Both the position numbers and the translations under genes were made by a program. DNA of 26,184 bases from DASROJ01 sp035646975 (lineage in GTDB: Bacteria; Acidobacteriota; Polarisedimenticolia; JACPZX01; DASXTC01): positions 1 to 26,184 of the forward strand of contig DASROJ010000253.1 in the NCBI GenBank assembly GCA_035646975.1, given 5' to 3'. Positions 16,449 through 23,454 of this stretch are shown piece by piece. The notes below the pieces were generated by a model. The model saw only the letters and a program-made list of their open reading frames with translations, ran no database searches and had not been told where the DNA came from. Position 1 is the stretch's first letter; each line of letters opens with the position of its first letter.

Positions 16449-16538
16449 GGCCTGCCACGCGATACTGGCCGGCGGAAGCCGCGCGACACTGCGCCGGGGG
16501 GCTCCCTGCCGGCTTCAACTCGGGACCATTGTACCCGA

Positions 16539-16922
16539 TCAGTCCGCGACTTCTTCCTTGATCCCCTGTTCGATCCTTTCCTGACAGGGGACGCAGTAGG
16601 TCGCCCACGGGACCGCGTCGAGGCGTTTCTTGGCTATCTTCTCGCCGCACTCCATGCAGGTCCCGTACTCACCCTCGTCCATGCGGTCGATGGCCTCCTC
16701 GACCCCCTCCAGGATGTTGCGCTCGGTATTGCTCAACGAGTAGAGGAATTCCTTGGTGTACGAGCTGGAAGCCTTGTCCGCGAGGTCCTGGGTGCCGCCT
16801 TCGTCGGATTCACGCCCATAATGGCGGTTCTTCGTGTAGGCCGCGGTCAGCTCTCTCTGCTTTTCGAGAAGCTTCTTGCGGTAGGCTTCGAGAGTTTTCT
16901 TGTCCAGCTTGTTCTTGTCCAT
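16539..16922 (-). CDS. DksA/TraR-family zinc-finger regulator
   Basis: A 127-aa protein. An N-terminal pair of helices forms a coiled coil, rich in K, E and L. The tip carries D-L-A-D-K-A (46-51), matching the D-x-x-D-x-A tip of E. coli DksA, which acts in the RNA polymerase secondary channel. The C-terminal C4 zinc finger is C89-x2-C92 and C110-x2-C113 (YGTCMECG...YCVPCQ). With tip and finger intact, a DksA-like role in ppGpp-dependent transcription control is plausible, though many family members remain untested. I chose the ATG at 16922 with AGGAG 10 nt upstream. In-frame ATGs at 16946 and 16943 lie directly after the rlmH stop and lack a ribosome site. It is co-oriented with rlmH and the LapA-LapB gene. 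Confidence 0.85.
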   Translation of the reverse strand: MDKNKLDKKTLEAYRKKLLEKQRELTAAYTKNRHYGRESDEGGTQDLADKASSSYTKEFLYSLSNTERNILEGVEEAIDRMDEGEYGTCMECGEKIAKKRLDAVPWATYCVPCQERIEQGIKEEVAD

Positions 16923-16949
16923 GCTCGATTTTCTCCTGGCCATCATAGG

Positions 16950-17432
16950 TCACCGCCGGTGGTATCGCTCGTTGCGAATGATGCTGAGACCTCTGTAGAT
17001 CTGCTCCACTGCCACCAGCCGAGCCATCTCGTGAGTCAGGGTCATCCGTGACAACGAGAGCTTGTGGTCGGCAACCTTTCTCGTCTCCTCGTCGACCCCG
17101 AGATGCCCCCCGACGATGAACGTCAGGGCCCGCATCCTCGAGGACGAGGCATTGAATCGCTTCTCCAGAAACCCGGCGAACTGCTCGGAGGTCAACTCGC
17201 GCCCTGCCGGGTCCAGCACGACGATCTCGCCGTCCTGCGGGAGCCGTTCCATGAGCCGTCGGCCCTCCTTCCGCAGAGCCACCGCCTCGGCGTGCCGGTC
17301 GGACGCGCTCTCCTCCTTGACCTCCACGACCTCGACCGTGATGTAACGGCCGATCCTCTGCACATAACCCTTGATGGCCGCGCCGATGTTCCCGTCGCGC
17401 GTTTTTCCGACCCACAAAAGCACCAGCTTCAA
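16950..17432 (-). CDS. rlmH: 23S rRNA (pseudouridine1915-N3)-methyltransferase RlmH
   Basis: A 160-aa SPOUT methyltransferase that modifies pseudouridine 1915 in helix 69 of 23S rRNA using S-adenosylmethionine. It starts MKLVLLWVGKT. The trefoil-knot segment IVGGHLGVDEE corresponds to the family's GGxxG loop, and the conserved C-terminal block LTHEMARLVAVEQIYRGL ends with YHRR. The length is typical (about 155-160 aa). The start is TTG, overlapping the stop of the NtrC-like gene as TTGA, which indicates translational coupling. In many genomes rlmH lies directly after rsfS. Here a promoter and the NtrC-like gene are inserted between them. Confidence 0.95.
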   Translation of the reverse strand: MKLVLLWVGKTRDGNIGAAIKGYVQRIGRYITVEVVEVKEESASDRHAEAVALRKEGRRLMERLPQDGEIVVLDPAGRELTSEQFAGFLEKRFNASSSRMRALTFIVGGHLGVDEETRKVADHKLSLSRMTLTHEMARLVAVEQIYRGLSIIRNERYHRR

Positions 17433-18361
17433 TGCCCGGACCGTTTCAGCTTCTGAAGAAGCGTCTTGCGGTTGATGCCCAGGACCGCCGCTGCCCGCGA
17501 CTTGTTTCCTCGAGCCGCCTTGAGGACCTCGCGGATATAAGCCGCCTCCAGCGCGTCGAGACTCCAGCGCTTTTCGAACGCCTCCCGCACCGCTTCTTCG
17601 GCGACGGTGCCTTTGTTAATCCCGAGCTTCGCGACGTCGATCTCGCGCCCCTCGGTCGCGATCACCGCGCTTTCGAGTATGTTGGACAACTCCCTGACGT
17701 TTCCCGGCCAGCGGTACGCCTTCAGGACACGCCGCGCCTCGGTGGTCAGCCTCCGCTGCCCGCCACCGTGACGGGCCGACAGCAACCGCAGGAAGTGCGA
17801 TGCCAGCGGACCGATGTCGTCGGCCCGCTCCCTCAGCGGCGGCACCTTCAGGTGCACGACATTGAGCCGGTAGAACAAGTCTTCCCGAAAGCGGCCCGCC
17901 TTGACTTCCTGCTCGATCGTTTCACCGGCCGAGGCGATCAGCCTGATGTCCACCGTGACCTGGTGCGTGCCGCCGAGACGTTCGAACGATTTCTCCTGCA
18001 CGACTCGCAGCAGCTTGGCCTGCAGCGGCGATGCCATCGCCTCCACACCGTCGAGCAGCACCGTGCCGCCGTCGGCGGCCTCGAACTTTCCCGCCCGTCG
18101 CTCCGTCGCATCCGTGTGGGCGCCGGGCTCGTGACCGAACAGCTCGCTTTCGAACAACTCGGCGGGAAGATTCGCACAGGGGACCGTCACGAAAGGACGA
18201 TCCCGGCGGCCGCCCAGCCGGTGAATCTGCTCTGCCAGAAGGCTCTTGCCGACCCCGCTCTCTCCCGAGATCAGGACGTTCGCGTCGGTTCCGGAAACCC
18301 GCTCGAGGAGCTCCATCACCTTCGACATCGCCGCGGAACGATAGACGATGGAAGGCTCCAT
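17429..18361 (-). CDS. NtrC-type AAA+ regulator without receiver domain; degenerate GAFTGA and Walker B
   Basis: A 310-aa protein with an AAA+ domain (about 6-235) and a Fis-type helix-turn-helix (about 275-308, GNKSRAAAVLGINRKTLLQKL). Walker A is GESGVGKS (33-40). The FRxDLFYRLN arginine region and WPGNVREL sensor II are intact. Two key motifs are not. The sigma54-contact loop GAFTGA reads GAHTDA (80-85), and Walker B LFLDE reads VLLDG (101-105), so the hydrolysis Glu is Gly. Classical sigma54 activation by ATP hydrolysis is thus unlikely; it may act as an ATP-bound DNA-binding switch or repressor. No sensor domain is present. The ATG at 18361 has a G-rich ribosome site 8 nt upstream. A start at 18418 would fall within the promoter and is rejected. 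rlmH follows with a 4-nt overlap. Confidence 0.88.
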   Translation of the reverse strand: MEPSIVYRSAAMSKVMELLERVSGTDANVLISGESGVGKSLLAEQIHRLGGRRDRPFVTVPCANLPAELFESELFGHEPGAHTDATERRAGKFEAADGGTVLLDGVEAMASPLQAKLLRVVQEKSFERLGGTHQVTVDIRLIASAGETIEQEVKAGRFREDLFYRLNVVHLKVPPLRERADDIGPLASHFLRLLSARHGGGQRRLTTEARRVLKAYRWPGNVRELSNILESAVIATEGREIDVAKLGINKGTVAEEAVREAFEKRWSLDALEAAYIREVLKAARGNKSRAAAVLGINRKTLLQKLKRSGH

Positions 18362-18389
18362 CGATGACCCCCCCCTGCGCGGAGGCATT

Positions 18390-18418
18390 AATCTAGTCAG
18401 TCGGGCATCATTTGTCAA
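18390..18418 (-). promoter_or_regulatory. sigma70-type promoter of the NtrC-like/rlmH/dksA-like cluster
   Basis: On the minus strand, a perfect -35 TTGACA (18413-18418), a 17-bp spacer and TAGATT (18390-18395) lie only 6 nt past the rsfS stop codon. Transcription would start near 18383, about 20 nt before the ATG at 18361. This supports that start and separates this cluster from the rplU-to-rsfS operon, although readthrough is possible. Confidence 0.65.
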
Positions 18419-18424
18419 AATGGC

Positions 18425-18787
18425 TCAGGCCTGCCCGGCAGGTGGCTGCGCCGTGACCTCCAGGCGGGGCGCATCCGACCAGAGACGCTCCAGGTCGTAG
18501 AAATCCCGCTTGTCCTGCGTGAAGACATGCACGACGAAGTCGACGTAGTCCATCAGGATCCACTCACCGGCCTCGTACCCCTCGATGTGTCCCGGACGGA
18601 CTTTCGCTTCCCTCAGTTTCTCCTCGACCCGATCCGAGATGGCCTGCGTCTGCCTGCTGCTGCGCCCGTGGCAGACGATGAAGTAGTCCGTTATCGAACC
18701 GAAATCGGTGAGATCGAGCACCGCCACGTCTTCAGCTTTCTTGTCCAGCGCGGCGTCGACCACGAGTGACAGGATTCCGTTAATCAG
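18425..18787 (-). CDS. rsfS: ribosomal silencing factor RsfS
   Basis: A 120-aa protein that binds ribosomal protein L14 and blocks joining of the 50S and 30S subunits during starvation. The core ALDKKAEDVAVLDL, followed by SITDYFIVCHG and IEGYEAGEWILMDYVDFVVHVF, is diagnostic. No ATG, GTG or TTG stands where the family's N-terminal helix begins. The best fit is CTG at 18785-18787, overlapping the nadD stop as CTGA, or ATT directly after it, with GGGGAG 3 or 6 nt upstream respectively. The first canonical codon (a GTG near residue 9) would delete part of the helix. Start choice is therefore uncertain; identity is not. It is probably translated by coupling to nadD. Confidence 0.9.
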   Translation of the reverse strand: MINGILSLVVDAALDKKAEDVAVLDLTDFGSITDYFIVCHGRSSRQTQAISDRVEEKLREAKVRPGHIEGYEAGEWILMDYVDFVVHVFTQDKRDFYDLERLWSDAPRLEVTAQPPAGQA

Positions 18788-19401
18788 ATTCTCCCCTCGG
18801 TCCCCTCGACATAGAGACGATGTTTGATGATGTACTGAGCCACCTCGGCGGGCAGCAGGTCGGCGGCGGGCCCTCCCGCCTTCAGCAGCCTGCGGACGAC
18901 GGTGGATGACGTCTCGTCGACCGAACCGTCGATGTAGACGATGGCTCCCCCCTTCCAGAGCCGCATCACCCAGTCCGGCAGCCGCTGCTCGAGCTCGGCC
19001 GCCAGGATGGGCGCGCGCGGATAAACGATGACCTGCACGAGTTCCAGCAATGCGCGGCATTCCCGCCAGGTCTCGATTTCAGCCAGCGAATCGCTGCCCA
19101 TGATCAGCGTGACGTCCATTCCCGCGGCGATGAAGTGCCTGACGGTCTCGATCGTATACGACGGGCCTTCGCGAGCGACCTCGCAGGCCGACACGCACAG
19201 CTTTTCGTCTCCGATGGTGGCGAGCGCCGACATGGCGAACCTGTGAAACGGGTCGGCGAGATCTGCCCGGTCCTTGTGCGGGGGCAGCCGGACCGGAACC
19301 AGTGCAACGCGGTCCAGTCCCAGCTTCGCCGCGGCACGGGCCACCCTGAGATGACCGTTGTGAATCGGATCGAAGGTGCCGCCCATCAAGCCTAGCCGCA
19401 A
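18784..19401 (-). CDS. nadD: nicotinate-nucleotide adenylyltransferase
   Basis: A 205-aa enzyme of NAD biosynthesis that joins ATP and nicotinate mononucleotide to form deamido-NAD. The nucleotidyltransferase motif GGTFDPIHNGHL (7-18) contains the catalytic HxGH. MGSDSLAEIETW and the C-terminal ETSSTVVRR (an SSTxIR variant) are also present. The start is TTG at 19399-19401 with GGAGGAG just upstream, giving MRLGLMGGTFDP as in homologues. It overlaps the obgE stop by 3 codons and ends overlapping the presumed rsfS start. The obgE-nadD-rsfS order is widespread in bacteria and supports a single operon. Confidence 0.95.
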   Translation of the reverse strand: MRLGLMGGTFDPIHNGHLRVARAAAKLGLDRVALVPVRLPPHKDRADLADPFHRFAMSALATIGDEKLCVSACEVAREGPSYTIETVRHFIAAGMDVTLIMGSDSLAEIETWRECRALLELVQVIVYPRAPILAAELEQRLPDWVMRLWKGGAIVYIDGSVDETSSTVVRRLLKAGGPAADLLPAEVAQYIIKHRLYVEGTEGRI

Positions 19402-20459
19402 GTCTCCTCCACCGGCAGGGGTGAATCGGATTCGCTCTTCGGCATCTGCCTCAATCTTGTCGCCACCAGGCGCACCAGCTCGGCCACGCCGTCGCCCGAC
19501 ACGGCGGATATCGCGTGGAAGACCAGGTTCCGCTGGGCGCAGTGGAGCCTGAGCGCCTCGAGCCGGCCGAACCCCTCCGGCCCCGGGGCATCGCCGATGA
19601 GGGTGTCGGACTTGGTGGCCACCACGATCCGCGGCTTGCCGGCGAGATCCGCGCTCGAGGCCTCCAGCTCCTTGTCGATCACACGCAGCCGCTCGATCGG
19701 ATCCTGCTCCGCCCCGGGGGACAGGTCGATCAGGTGCAGGAGCAGACGGGTCCGCTCGACATGCCGGAGGAACCTGATCCCCAGGCCGGCGCCTCTGGCG
19801 GCGCCTTCGATCAGACCCGGGATATCGGCGACGATGAATGAAAATGATTCGTCCACGGCCACATGACCCAGGTGCGGGGTCAGCGTGGTGAACGGGTAGT
19901 CGGCGATCTTCGGACGCGCGTCGGAGATCCGGGAGATCAGCGTGGATTTGCCGGCGTTGGGAAAGCCCACCAGCCCCACGTCCGCCAGCAGCTTGAGCTC
20001 CAGGGTGAGCCAGCGCTCCTCGCCCGGCTCTCCCTTGTCGGCCCTGCGTGGCGCCTGATTGGTGGATGTCGCGAACCTCGCGTTGCCGCGCCCTCCCTGG
20101 CCACCCCGGCCGGCGATGAAACGGTCGCCGGCCTTGCGCAGGTCGGCCAGCGGCGAGGTGGAGTCTTCGTTCAGGATGAGCGTTCCGGGAGGGACCTTCA
20201 CGACCATGTCCTGACCGTTTCGTCCATGGCAGTTGGATCCCATTCCATGCTGCCCGCGCTGGGCGCGAAAGAGCCTGCGGTAGCGGAACGGGATCAGCGT
20301 CGAGAGATCGGCATCGGCGATCAGGATGACCGAGCCGCCGTCACCCCCGTCACCGCCGTCCGGGCCGCCGCGGGGGACGTACTTCTCCCTGCGGAATGAC
20401 ATGCATCCGTTGCCGCCGCCGCCGGCCGAAACGAAAATACGCGCATGATCGACAAACAT
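19392..20459 (-). CDS. obgE: GTPase ObgE/CgtA
   Basis: A 355-aa ribosome-associated GTPase acting in 50S assembly and stress control. The glycine-rich Obg fold opens at FVSAGGGGNGCMSFRREKYV and includes GGPDGGDGGDGGSV. The G domain has GFPNAGKS (165-172), the TT of switch I (191-192) and DIPG (212-215). G4 reads TKSD (282-285) instead of the usual NKxD, a substitution of the base-contacting Asn by Thr. The short C-terminal tail (after about 335) lacks a long acidic extension. I chose the ATG at 20459 (MFVDHARIF), the family's usual N-terminus. The frame is open farther upstream, but that part is non-coding. rpmA and rplU precede it, the classical order. Confidence 0.96.
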   Translation of the reverse strand: MFVDHARIFVSAGGGGNGCMSFRREKYVPRGGPDGGDGGDGGSVILIADADLSTLIPFRYRRLFRAQRGQHGMGSNCHGRNGQDMVVKVPPGTLILNEDSTSPLADLRKAGDRFIAGRGGQGGRGNARFATSTNQAPRRADKGEPGEERWLTLELKLLADVGLVGFPNAGKSTLISRISDARPKIADYPFTTLTPHLGHVAVDESFSFIVADIPGLIEGAARGAGLGIRFLRHVERTRLLLHLIDLSPGAEQDPIERLRVIDKELEASSADLAGKPRIVVATKSDTLIGDAPGPEGFGRLEALRLHCAQRNLVFHAISAVSGDGVAELVRLVATRLRQMPKSESDSPLPVEETCG

Positions 20460-20508
20460 GGTAGTGGTTCGCCCGGCTGGCGCGTGTGGAGGGAAGGGTG
20501 TTGCTGGA

Positions 20509-20766
20509 TCAGGCCTGCGGGAGGATGCTGACGAATCGTCCCATTCTTCCCCTGTCCTGGAACAGAACCACACCTGTCACCATCGCGAAGAGCGTGTCGT
20601 CCTTTCCCCGGCCGACGTTCAGGCCCGGTTTGATTCTTGTGCCCCGCTGACGCACCAGGATCGATCCACCGCTGACCAGCTGCCCGCCGAACCGTTTGAC
20701 GCCCAGTCGCTGTGAGTTGCTGTCGCGCCCGTTCCTGGAACTCCCGCCGGCCTTCTTGTGAGCCAT
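20509..20766 (-). CDS. rpmA: 50S ribosomal protein L27
   Basis: An 85-aa ribosomal protein whose N-terminal tail reaches the peptidyl transferase centre. It starts directly with MAHKKAGGSSRNGRDS, as in Gram-negative bacteria, with no protease-cleaved N-terminal extension of the Firmicutes kind. LGVKRFGGQ, GSILVRQRGT and the C-terminal strands are conserved. AGGAG lies 10 nt before the ATG. It is 19 nt downstream of rplU and upstream of obgE in the same operon. Confidence 0.98.
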   Translation of the reverse strand: MAHKKAGGSSRNGRDSNSQRLGVKRFGGQLVSGGSILVRQRGTRIKPGLNVGRGKDDTLFAMVTGVVLFQDRGRMGRFVSILPQA

Positions 20767-20785
20767 GAGCCATCTTCTCCTGGTG

Positions 20786-21115
20786 TCAGTTGCCCGCCTG
20801 GATTTCGTCTATGCGAAGGGTCGTGTACTGCTGGCGATGCCCCTTCGTGCGCCGGTACTGCTTGCGTTTCTTCTTCTTGAAGACGAGGACCTTCTTGCCT
20901 TTCACGTCGCCGAGCACCGTGGCCGTCACCGCGGCTCCGGCAACCAGCGGCGAGCCGACCTTCAGCGTCCCCTCGGTCCGGACCATCAGCACCCGGTCGA
21001 ACGCCAGGCTGTCGCCCTGCTTCGTCCCGCCCGATGCCAGCCTGTTGACCCGGATCATGTCGCCGGGACTGACCCGCTGCTGCGCGCCGGCGATTTCAAT
21101 GACGGCGTAGTTCAT
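20786..21115 (-). CDS. rplU: 50S ribosomal protein L21
   Basis: A 109-aa primary rRNA-binding protein of the large subunit. It begins MNYAVIEIAGAQQRVSPGD and has the lysine-rich loop VFKKKKRKQYRRTKGHRQ typical of L21, ending in a TTLRIDEI strand. The length is slightly above the usual 103. GGGAG lies 10 nt before the ATG. It is the first gene of the rplU-rpmA-obgE-nadD-rsfS group, with its promoter at 21209-21237 and a leader of about 85 nt. Confidence 0.98.
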   Translation of the reverse strand: MNYAVIEIAGAQQRVSPGDMIRVNRLASGGTKQGDSLAFDRVLMVRTEGTLKVGSPLVAGAAVTATVLGDVKGKKVLVFKKKKRKQYRRTKGHRQQYTTLRIDEIQAGN

Positions 21116-21208
21116 CTGCCCGATTCTCCCATTCCGCGAAAGCCGGTCCTGGCGAATGCATCCGGCCCCGATGTCTCATGACCTGATAACCTTGCTTGAG
21201 AACCGCGA

Positions 21209-21237
21209 ATCTTAGCACCGGGGCTTCCGAGGGTCAA
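21209..21237 (-). promoter_or_regulatory. sigma70-type promoter of the rplU operon, with structured leader
   Basis: TTGACC (21232-21237), a 17-bp spacer and TAAGAT (21209-21214) preceded by TGC (an extended -10). Transcription should start near 21202, giving a leader of about 85 nt. In the leader GCCGG and CCGGC can pair around a 15-nt loop. Autoregulation by L21 binding is possible but unproven. Confidence 0.65.
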
Positions 21238-21278
21238 TCGGGATTGTGGATTTCGATGTCGAGGAGGGGTCCGGGAGG

Positions 21279-21866
21279 TCAGCTGGCTTTCTTGAGGGAG
21301 ATGAGCACCTGGCGCGCGGCGGCCTTGAGCGTCTCGAACACGCCGATCCCCTTGGGGGCGACCGCCTCGTAGTACTCCTCGTTCTTGACCCGGAGCTGCT
21401 TGAGCAGCACGTCCACCGGGACGACCTTTGGGAGGTCCCGCTTGTTGAGCTGCAGAACGTAGGGGACGGACTTGAGATCGTAGCCCTGCATCCTGAGGTT
21501 GTCGCCGAGGTTGCTGAGCGACTCGATGTTGGCGTCCATCCGGGCCGCCTGCGAATCGGCCACGAAGATCACGCCGTCGACTCCCTTGAGGATCAGCCTG
21601 CGCGACGCATCGTAGAAGACCTGTCCAGGCACCGTGTAGAGATGAAACCGGGTCTTGAACCCCCGGATCGTGCCCAGCTCCAGCGGCAGGAAATCGAAGA
21701 ACAGCGTCCTTTCGGTCTCGGTGGCCAGGGAGATCAGCTTGCCCTTGGACGAGGGATTCGTCTTCTCGTAGATCCACTGCAGGTTCGTCGTCTTGCCGCA
21801 GAGACCCGGGCCGTAGTAGACGATCTTGCAGTTGATTTCCCTGGAGGCGTAGTTGATGAAGGTCAT
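21279..21866 (-). CDS. mglA: MglA-type small Ras-like GTPase
   Basis: A 195-aa cytoplasmic GTPase of the MglA family, which sets cell polarity and motility direction in Myxococcus. P-loop GPGLCGKT (19-26) is followed by TNLQWIY. TVPGQVFY (78-85) is the MglA-type switch II, and NKRD (141-144) gives guanine specificity. It overlaps the mglB stop as ATGA, so the GTPase and its GAP are translationally coupled in the order known from Myxococcus. No gliding or pilus genes lie in the window, so the output it controls is unknown. In non-gliding bacteria such pairs may position other polar machinery. Confidence 0.93.
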   Translation of the reverse strand: MTFINYASREINCKIVYYGPGLCGKTTNLQWIYEKTNPSSKGKLISLATETERTLFFDFLPLELGTIRGFKTRFHLYTVPGQVFYDASRRLILKGVDGVIFVADSQAARMDANIESLSNLGDNLRMQGYDLKSVPYVLQLNKRDLPKVVPVDVLLKQLRVKNEEYYEAVAPKGIGVFETLKAAARQVLISLKKAS

Positions 21867-22363
21867 CAGGCGAACAGGCTGTCGATGTCGTCGTCGGTGA
21901 TCTCGGCGAAGGGCGAGGACGACATGCCGCCCCGCGCCATTTCCTCCGCCTGTCTTCGATCGAGCGCCTCGAACACGTCGATCAGCTCCGCGGATGCTCT
22001 GCGCACCCGCAGCCGGACCAGGCCGAGCGACGAGCGCTCGTCGAACAGGATCACGAGGATGATGCGCGTGTTCACCAGCGAGATGTGAAGACTGTCCTTC
22101 TCGCCTTCGTGCACCAGCGCATAGAATTCCTTCTCGCCGATGAGTTTGGCGATGGCGTCCGTCGAGGCGACGTTGCCCGCGGTCAGCGAGGCCAGCGCGG
22201 TGGAGTCCAGCAGCTCGAGATCCTCGCCGGTGGCGGCGATCTGCTGGCCGTTCTTGTCGACGAGGAAGGCTGCCCGGGCATTGGCTTCGGCCCGCAGCCG
22301 GGACAGGATGGCGTTGATCTGCCCCAACTGCTCCTCGTACATGACGGTATCGGTCAGAGGCAT
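21866..22363 (-). CDS. mglB: MglB-like Roadblock/LC7 domain protein, putative MglA GAP
   Basis: A 165-aa protein with a Roadblock/LC7 domain (about 8-125): an N-terminal helix EEQLGQINAILSRLRAEANA, then AAFLVDKNGQQIAATG and a central helix followed by the strand pair SLHISLVNTRIILVILFD. An extension of about 40 residues ends ITDDDIDSLFA, a short acidic-aromatic tail also typical of MglB proteins. MglB dimers act as GTPase-activating proteins for MglA, and the neighbouring mglA makes this role likely. I chose the ATG at 22363 with AGGAGG upstream. The frame is open further up, but that part covers the promoter at 22413-22441. Confidence 0.9.
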   Translation of the reverse strand: MPLTDTVMYEEQLGQINAILSRLRAEANARAAFLVDKNGQQIAATGEDLELLDSTALASLTAGNVASTDAIAKLIGEKEFYALVHEGEKDSLHISLVNTRIILVILFDERSSLGLVRLRVRRASAELIDVFEALDRRQAEEMARGGMSSSPFAEITDDDIDSLFA

Positions 22364-22412
22364 TGCGCGAAGGCCCTCCTGTTCCTCGATGACCTGCTCG
22401 AACGAGGGGCCA

Positions 22413-22441
22413 AATATATGTGGCGGTCCGGGCCGGGGCAA
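22413..22441 (-). promoter_or_regulatory. sigma70-type promoter of mglBA
   Basis: TTGCCC (22436-22441), a 17-bp spacer and TATATT (22413-22418) on the minus strand. The -10 matches 5/6 and the -35 4/6. The predicted start lies near 22406, about 43 nt before the mglB ATG. It stands in an otherwise very GC-rich spacer after recR. Confidence 0.6.
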
Positions 22442-22497
22442 CCGGGGCCCGCGGGCCCCGGCGCCGGACTGGCTGAGGGAGGGGTTTTCTCGATCAT

Positions 22498-22534
22498 CGC
22501 CCCAAAGAGCCCGCTCCGGGCGGCGATTGGGGCG
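22498..22534 (-). terminator. hairpin after recR, possible terminator or attenuator
   Basis: Four nt after the recR stop, CGCCCCAA (22527-22534, minus strand) pairs with TTGGGGCG (22498-22505). The enclosed GCCCG/CGGGC forms a second inner stem. There is no T run behind it on the minus strand, so a classical intrinsic terminator is doubtful. Rho-dependent termination or 3'-end protection is possible. Confidence 0.4.
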
Positions 22535-22538
22535 GCTT

Positions 22539-23141
22539 TCAGACGGCGCGGCGGCCGTCCAGAGCCCGGGCAATGGTCACGTCATCCGCGTAGTCGATCT
22601 CGGAGCCCACCGGCAGGCCCATCCCGATGCGGCTGACGGTGATGGCCAGGGGCCGGATCAGGCGTGAGAGATAGACAGCCGTGGCCTCGCCATCGACGTT
22701 GGGATTGGTGGCCACGATGACCTCCCTGACCGATGAACCGGGCTCGAGCCGTCTGAGCAGCTCGGACACTCGAAGCTGGTCGGGCCCCACCCCGTGCATC
22801 GGCGAGAGCGCGCCGTGAAGCACATGGTAGAGACCCTTGTACTTGCCGGTTTTCTCGATCACCATCACGCTGCCCGGATCCTCCACGACGCAGATCATGG
22901 TCCGGTCACGCGAGGGCTCGTCGCAGATCGCGCAGGGATCGTGGTCCGCGATATTGCAGCAGACCGAGCAGAAGGCGACCTTGTCCTTCACGTCGAGCAG
23001 CGCCGCGGCAAGCGCCTCGACCTCGTGCCGGGGAACCTTGAGGACATGGAAGGCGAGCCGCTGCGCGCTCTTGCCCCCGATGCCCGGCAGTTTCTGGAGC
23101 GCCTCCATCAGTTTGGACAGCGGCTCGGAAAGAGGCTTCAT
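22539..23141 (-). CDS. recR: recombination mediator protein RecR
   Basis: A 200-aa protein of the RecFOR pathway that helps load RecA onto single-stranded DNA at gaps. An N-terminal helix-hairpin-helix (KLPGIGGKSAQRLAFHVL) is followed by a C4 zinc finger (C58, C61, C70, C73), a Toprim domain with VVEDPGSVMVIEKTG and a conserved VATNPNVDGEATAVYL block, and a C-terminal Walker-B-like tail with RIGMGLPVGSEIDYADD. All parts are intact, with normal length. It follows ybaB by 16 nt and closes the dnaX-ybaB-recR group. Confidence 0.97.
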   Translation of the reverse strand: MKPLSEPLSKLMEALQKLPGIGGKSAQRLAFHVLKVPRHEVEALAAALLDVKDKVAFCSVCCNIADHDPCAICDEPSRDRTMICVVEDPGSVMVIEKTGKYKGLYHVLHGALSPMHGVGPDQLRVSELLRRLEPGSSVREVIVATNPNVDGEATAVYLSRLIRPLAITVSRIGMGLPVGSEIDYADDVTIARALDGRRAV

Positions 23142-23157
23142 CGAGTCTGCATCGATC

Positions 23158-23451
23158 CTAAGGGGTGAACCCGGGGGGCATCATCCCTCCGAGCTGCTGT
23201 CCAAGCTCCTCGTCAACTCGGCGTATCGCTTCGTTGAACGCCGCCTTGACCAGGTCCTCCAGCATCTCCACATCTTCCGGATCGACAGCCTCTTTCTTTA
23301 TCGCGAGGCTCACCAGCTCCTTCTTCCCGTTCATCACCACGGTGACGGCGCCCCCACCCGAGGAGACCTCGATCTGCAGCTCGGCCATCTCACGGGCGAT
23401 CTTCTCCTGCATCTCCTGGGCCTGCTTCATGAGCTTGTTGATGTTGACCAT
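23158..23451 (-). CDS. ybaB: nucleoid-associated protein YbaB/EbfC
   Basis: A 97-aa DNA-binding protein. It starts MVNINKLMKQAQEMQEKIA, the typical amphipathic N-terminal helix, followed by a central sheet with SSGGGAVTVVMNGKKELVSLAI and a helix ending in the family's PGF near the C-terminus. Homologues form dimers with a tweezer-like shape that bind DNA. The ATG lies 3 nt after the dnaX stop; TAAGGA, which includes that stop codon, directly precedes it, with GAGGG about 10 nt up. The dnaX-ybaB-recR order is conserved across very distant bacteria. Confidence 0.96.
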   Translation of the reverse strand: MVNINKLMKQAQEMQEKIAREMAELQIEVSSGGGAVTVVMNGKKELVSLAIKKEAVDPEDVEMLEDLVKAAFNEAIRRVDEELGQQLGGMMPPGFTP

Positions 23452-23454
23452 TCC

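Noticed and set aside
16449..16538. Promoter or terminator in the gap between the dksA-like and lapAB genes
   Set aside because: TACAAT occurs on the minus strand but without a usable -35 at proper spacing. The TCGGG/CCCGA inverted repeat is short and has no T run.
15330..17051. 573-codon plus-strand open frame across the LapA-LapB, dksA-like and rlmH genes
   Set aside because: It spans three recognisable minus-strand genes and the gaps between them; an artefact of high GC.
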